64,000 nt of DNA from Cymodocea nodosa (Eukaryota > Streptophyta > Magnoliopsida > Alismatales > Cymodoceaceae), in the NCBI GenBank assembly GCA_036874045.1, contig CM072337.1:3038001-3102000 (forward strand), given 5' to 3'. How positions within the stretch are numbered: position 1 is the first letter of the stretch; each line of letters begins with the position of its first letter. Positions 60,682 to 64,000 of the stretch are shown piece after piece. Both the position numbers and the translations under genes were made by a program. The notes beneath the pieces were generated by a model. The model searched no databases, was not told the origin of the DNA, and saw nothing but the letters and a program-made list of their open reading frames with translations.

Positions 60682-60785
60682 AGTTTGTCACAATGATCGA
60701 AAGAAAAAACAATCTCTACACTCGGCTTACAAATTATTGCAACAACTGCTCAAATAATCATCAACTCTTCAACTCCTTCTTCTTT

Positions 60786-63700
60786 TTAGTTTTTTAGGAG
60801 ACCAATTAAGGCCATACAAAGCCTTAATTTCTGCAGATTCAGAACTTTGATTAGCATATCTACTGCATTTTCAGATCCAGCAATCTTCTGAAGATCTAAC
60901 CTGTTCTGCTCTATCTCTTCCCTTATGAAATGAAATCTCATTCTTATATGCTTGGACCTTGAATGGAACTTCGGATTCTCAGCTAAATAAATTGTACTTT
61001 GATTATCACAGAATAGAATGCTTCCATTCTGTTTATGCTCTAATTCGACTAGTACATTCTCTAGCTAGATTTTTTCTTTAGCTGCCTCTGCTACTACAAC
61101 ATATTCAATTTCTGTGGTCGAGAGTGCAACAATACTTTGCAACTTGGATCTCCAGCTAATTGTAGTACTTCATATGCAGAAAACATAACCTGAAGTACTA
61201 CTTTTGTCCAACTCTCTTCCTAAATCAGCATCATAGTAGCCAATCAATTCAACTAGTCATTTCTTGAAATTCAGATCTACATCTAGGGAATATCTGAGAT
61301 ATCTGAGTATCCACAATACTGTAAACCAATGCTCAACTACTGGTTCTGCTATATATCTACTGACCACTCCCACTACATGAGATATATCAGGTTTTGTGCA
61401 TATCATGGCATACATTAAACTTCCCACTACTGAAGCATATGGTATTCTAGACATTCTTGTCCTTTCTTCTTCAGTCCTAGTTGACTGATCTTTAGACAAC
61501 TTGGAGTGGGATCCGAGAGGTAGTTCAGTCTTCCTCTCATTTGAGATATTAAATCTCCTTAGTACCTTTTCTAGATACTTCTTCTGATTTAATCTTAAAG
61601 TGTTTGCCACTCTATCTTGGATAATTCTCATACCCAAGATTTGCTTGGCTTCTCCTATATCCTTCATGTCAAATTCTTTTGATAGTTGTCTCTTCAATTG
61701 CTTAATCTATTCCATATTGGAACAAGCAATTAACATATCATCTACATAGATCAATAGAATAATGAAGCAATCATCTAGCAGTTTTATGTAGCAGCAATAG
61801 TCTGTATCACATCTTTTGAAGCCTAGGGTATAGATAAAGGTATCAAATCTCTTGTACCATTGTCGTGGTGCTTGCTTCAAACCATACAAACTTTTAAGCA
61901 ATCTACAAACTGTCTTTCTTTTCTTGCCAGTAACTGCAAATCTTTTTGGCTGCATCATGTAAAGTTCTTCTTGCAAGTCACCATGTAGGAATGCTATCTT
62001 TACATCCATTTGCTCCAAGAGTAAATTTCTTGCAGCAACAATGCTTAAGACTATTCTAATAGTATTCATCTTCACAATAGGAGAGAATACTTCTATATAA
62101 TCTATATCTTGAATTTGTTGAAAACCCTTGACGACAAGTCTGGCTTTATATTTCTTGCTGCCATTTGGTTATTCTTTCATCCTGAACACCCACTTGTTTC
62201 CTAGGATTTTCTTTCCTTCTAGCAAAGAAGTTAGTTCCCAAGTATTATTCTTCTCTAGGGATCTCATTTCTCCTTTCATTGCTAACTCCCATTTGTGTGT
62301 ATCACTTGCACAGATTGCTTCCAGATATGTTTCAGGTTCACCATCATTTGTTAATAATAGATAATTGAATGATGGTACATACCTTTCTGGTTGTCTGGAA
62401 ACCCTTCTAGACCTTCTAAGTTGTCTAGTGACAACTTCATCTTCTTGATCATCTAGATGTTCAGCCTCTGGAAGCTGAATTTCTTCTGCAAGTTCCTTTT
62501 GAGGTTGTTCAACATCATTATTTAGAGTGATCTCAACAGTACTTCTAGATTGAAGCTCTAACTATTGTTCTTCTACACTTTCTCTATGCTTAAACATATT
62601 GGATTCAATGAATATGACATCTTTTGCATGGATTATTTTCTTGGTTTCTTCTACCCAGAATCTGTAACCAAAATAATCCTTACCATAGCCAATGAAATAA
62701 CATTTCTATGATTTTGAATCCAACTTGTCTCTTTTGTCACTATTCAAGTGGACAAATGACTTGGATCCAAAAACTTTTAAGTGAGCATAATTGACCTCTT
62801 TCCCTATCCACAACTCTTTAGGGTTCTTAAGCCCCATTGGGACGGATGGTCCTCTATTTATTAGATAGGCAGCTATATTAACAGCTTCTGCCTAGAATGT
62901 TTTGGGAAAACCTGCATGTAGTCTCATGCATCTTGCCCGTTCATTCAAGGTCCTGTTCATCCTTTCAGCAACTCCATTTTGTTGTGGAGTTCCAGCTACA
63001 GTCCTCTGCCTTCTAATTCCTTGCTCCTCATAGTAAACTTTAAATTCATGGCTATCATATTCTCCTCCATTATCTGACCTGATAGATTTGATTTTTCTTC
63101 TACTCTGATTTTCCACTTCTGCCTTCCATTTCTTGAAGACTTGGAAAACTTCAAACTTCTGTTTTAGAAAATAAACCCATACCTTCCTTGTATTGTCATC
63201 AATGAAGGTGACATAATAGCGAGCACCTCCTAAAGAATTGATAGGAGTAGGCCCCCACACATCCGTGTGAACTAGCTCCAATTTCTGTGACTTAGGATCA
63301 TGAGGATTTCTAGCAAAGCTAACTTTCTTCTACTTTCCCTCAATGTAGTCCTCACATATCCCTAAATTGACATTCTTCAGCTTAGGAATTTTCCCTTCTG
63401 CCACTAAAACTTTCAGTCCATTTTCACTGAGGTGTCTCAATCTTTTATACCATAAGTCAGTGTCTTCAGTATCACTGACTGCTGCAATAGAGTCATCTTG
63501 ATTCGATGTTAAATATAAGGTGTATGTCCTCTATTCTAAGGTAATAATTCTTGCACCTTTGATTACCTTCCATTTGCTTGCACCAAAGGCAATCTGATAA
63601 CCATCATTGTCTAGGGAACTTATGGAAATTAATTGCTTTGCAAGATTTGGAACATATCTAACTTTTTGCAATTTCCATATCCCTTGCTTTGTTTTTATGT

Positions 63701-64000
63701 GTACCTCTCCTATTCCTAACACATCCAGACTTGTGTTATTAGCTAGGTACACTATTTTCACAGGAGTTGCACGATAACTATGTAACAAATCCTTCCTATA
63801 AGTAGTGTGGAAAGAAGCTCCTAAGTCCAATACCCATGAGTCAATTGAACTATCAACACAACATACTAGGGCATCATCTAAATCGTAGGAGACAACATTT
63901 GCAACTACTCCTTTTGATTCCTTCCCTCTGCTGTCTTTCTTGGGAGCCTTACACTGTGACTTGAAGTGCCCCCATTGATTGCAGTTCCAGCATTTGATAT
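60786..64000 (-). pseudogene. pol: gag-pol of Copia element 6 (Tork/Tnt1-like), cut by right edge
   Basis: All domains lie in one minus-strand frame. Gag zinc knuckle CWNCNQWGHFKSQC is at the edge (about 63950-63997). Protease WVLDLGASFHTT is near 63800-63835. In GAG-pre-integrase the first His is lost (YKRLRHLS, near 63440). Integrase is at 62890-63290 with HTDVWGPTPI, IRSDNGGEYDS and QQNGVAERMNRTL, so the triad is intact; a TAG then replaces the Trp of the LWAEAVN motif. Reverse transcriptase is at about 61700-62300 with QMDVKIAFLHGDL and LIYVDDMLIA. RNase H is at about 60800-61260, where stops break YDADLG. The end is LIGLLKN at 60786. There are about ten in-frame stops but few frameshifts. 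The upstream gag and 5' LTR are outside the window. Confidence 0.93.

Overview
This 64-kb window looks like intergenic DNA from a flowering plant, probably a eudicot (inference only). It is AT-rich and consists almost entirely of nested, decayed LTR retrotransposons. I found no intact host gene, tRNA, rRNA or CRISPR array. The plant assignment rests on Ty1/copia elements with an initiator-Met-tRNA primer site (TGGTATCAGAGC type), Athila-like Ty3/gypsy elements with an Asp-tRNA-type primer site, SIRE-like copia elements with a third ORF, and an F-box gene fragment.

Layout. (1) 1-10260: Copia element 1, SIRE-like, plus strand. Its 5' LTR is cut by the window edge. Gag and pol are broken by stops and frameshifts, and a solo Athila LTR (6074-8238) lies between pol and the 3' LTR. 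(2) 10261-11573: LTR debris in both orientations. (3) 11574-27405: Copia element 2, SIRE-like with ORF3, plus strand. Gag is split by a solo Athila LTR (13895-16068) with a perfect CTAAG target duplication. Its 5' LTR carries a foreign filler and its 3' LTR has a chimeric tail. (4) 27614-35171: Copia element 3, related to element 2, with a perfect CTTCT target duplication. It has lost gag and nearly all of pol but keeps ORF3. (5) About 35177-42834 plus 55996-56318: Athila-like element 4, minus strand, with its 3' LTR missing. (6) 42835-55990: Athila-like element 5, minus strand, inserted into the 5' LTR of element 4, with a perfect GTCAT duplication. It carries an F-box gene downstream of pol. 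(7) 56319-59690: LTR fragments, a minisatellite and unassigned DNA. (8) About 59690-64000: Copia element 6, Tork/Tnt1-like, minus strand, running off the right edge.

Three observations stand out. First, LTRs of unrelated lineages (SIRE copia, Tork copia, Athila gypsy) share the same short inverted-repeat module: a core AGTTA...TAACT with longer matching arms of several sequence classes. It is usually accompanied by CTTAAGT and often by CACGTG. The same module recurs upstream of the internal ORF3 and F-box genes, next to TATA-like sequences, which suggests a reusable promoter cassette. Second, an F-box gene sits in sense orientation inside element 5, where Athila relatives carry an env-like ORF. 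Third, a post-pol noncoding segment with a core of about 165 bp that is nearly identical is shared between the SIRE copia elements and Athila element 5, both times in the sense orientation of the element. Together these point to exchange of regulatory and cargo modules between unrelated retrotransposons. Many in-frame stops are CAG to TAG changes, as expected from deamination of methylated cytosine in CHG context.
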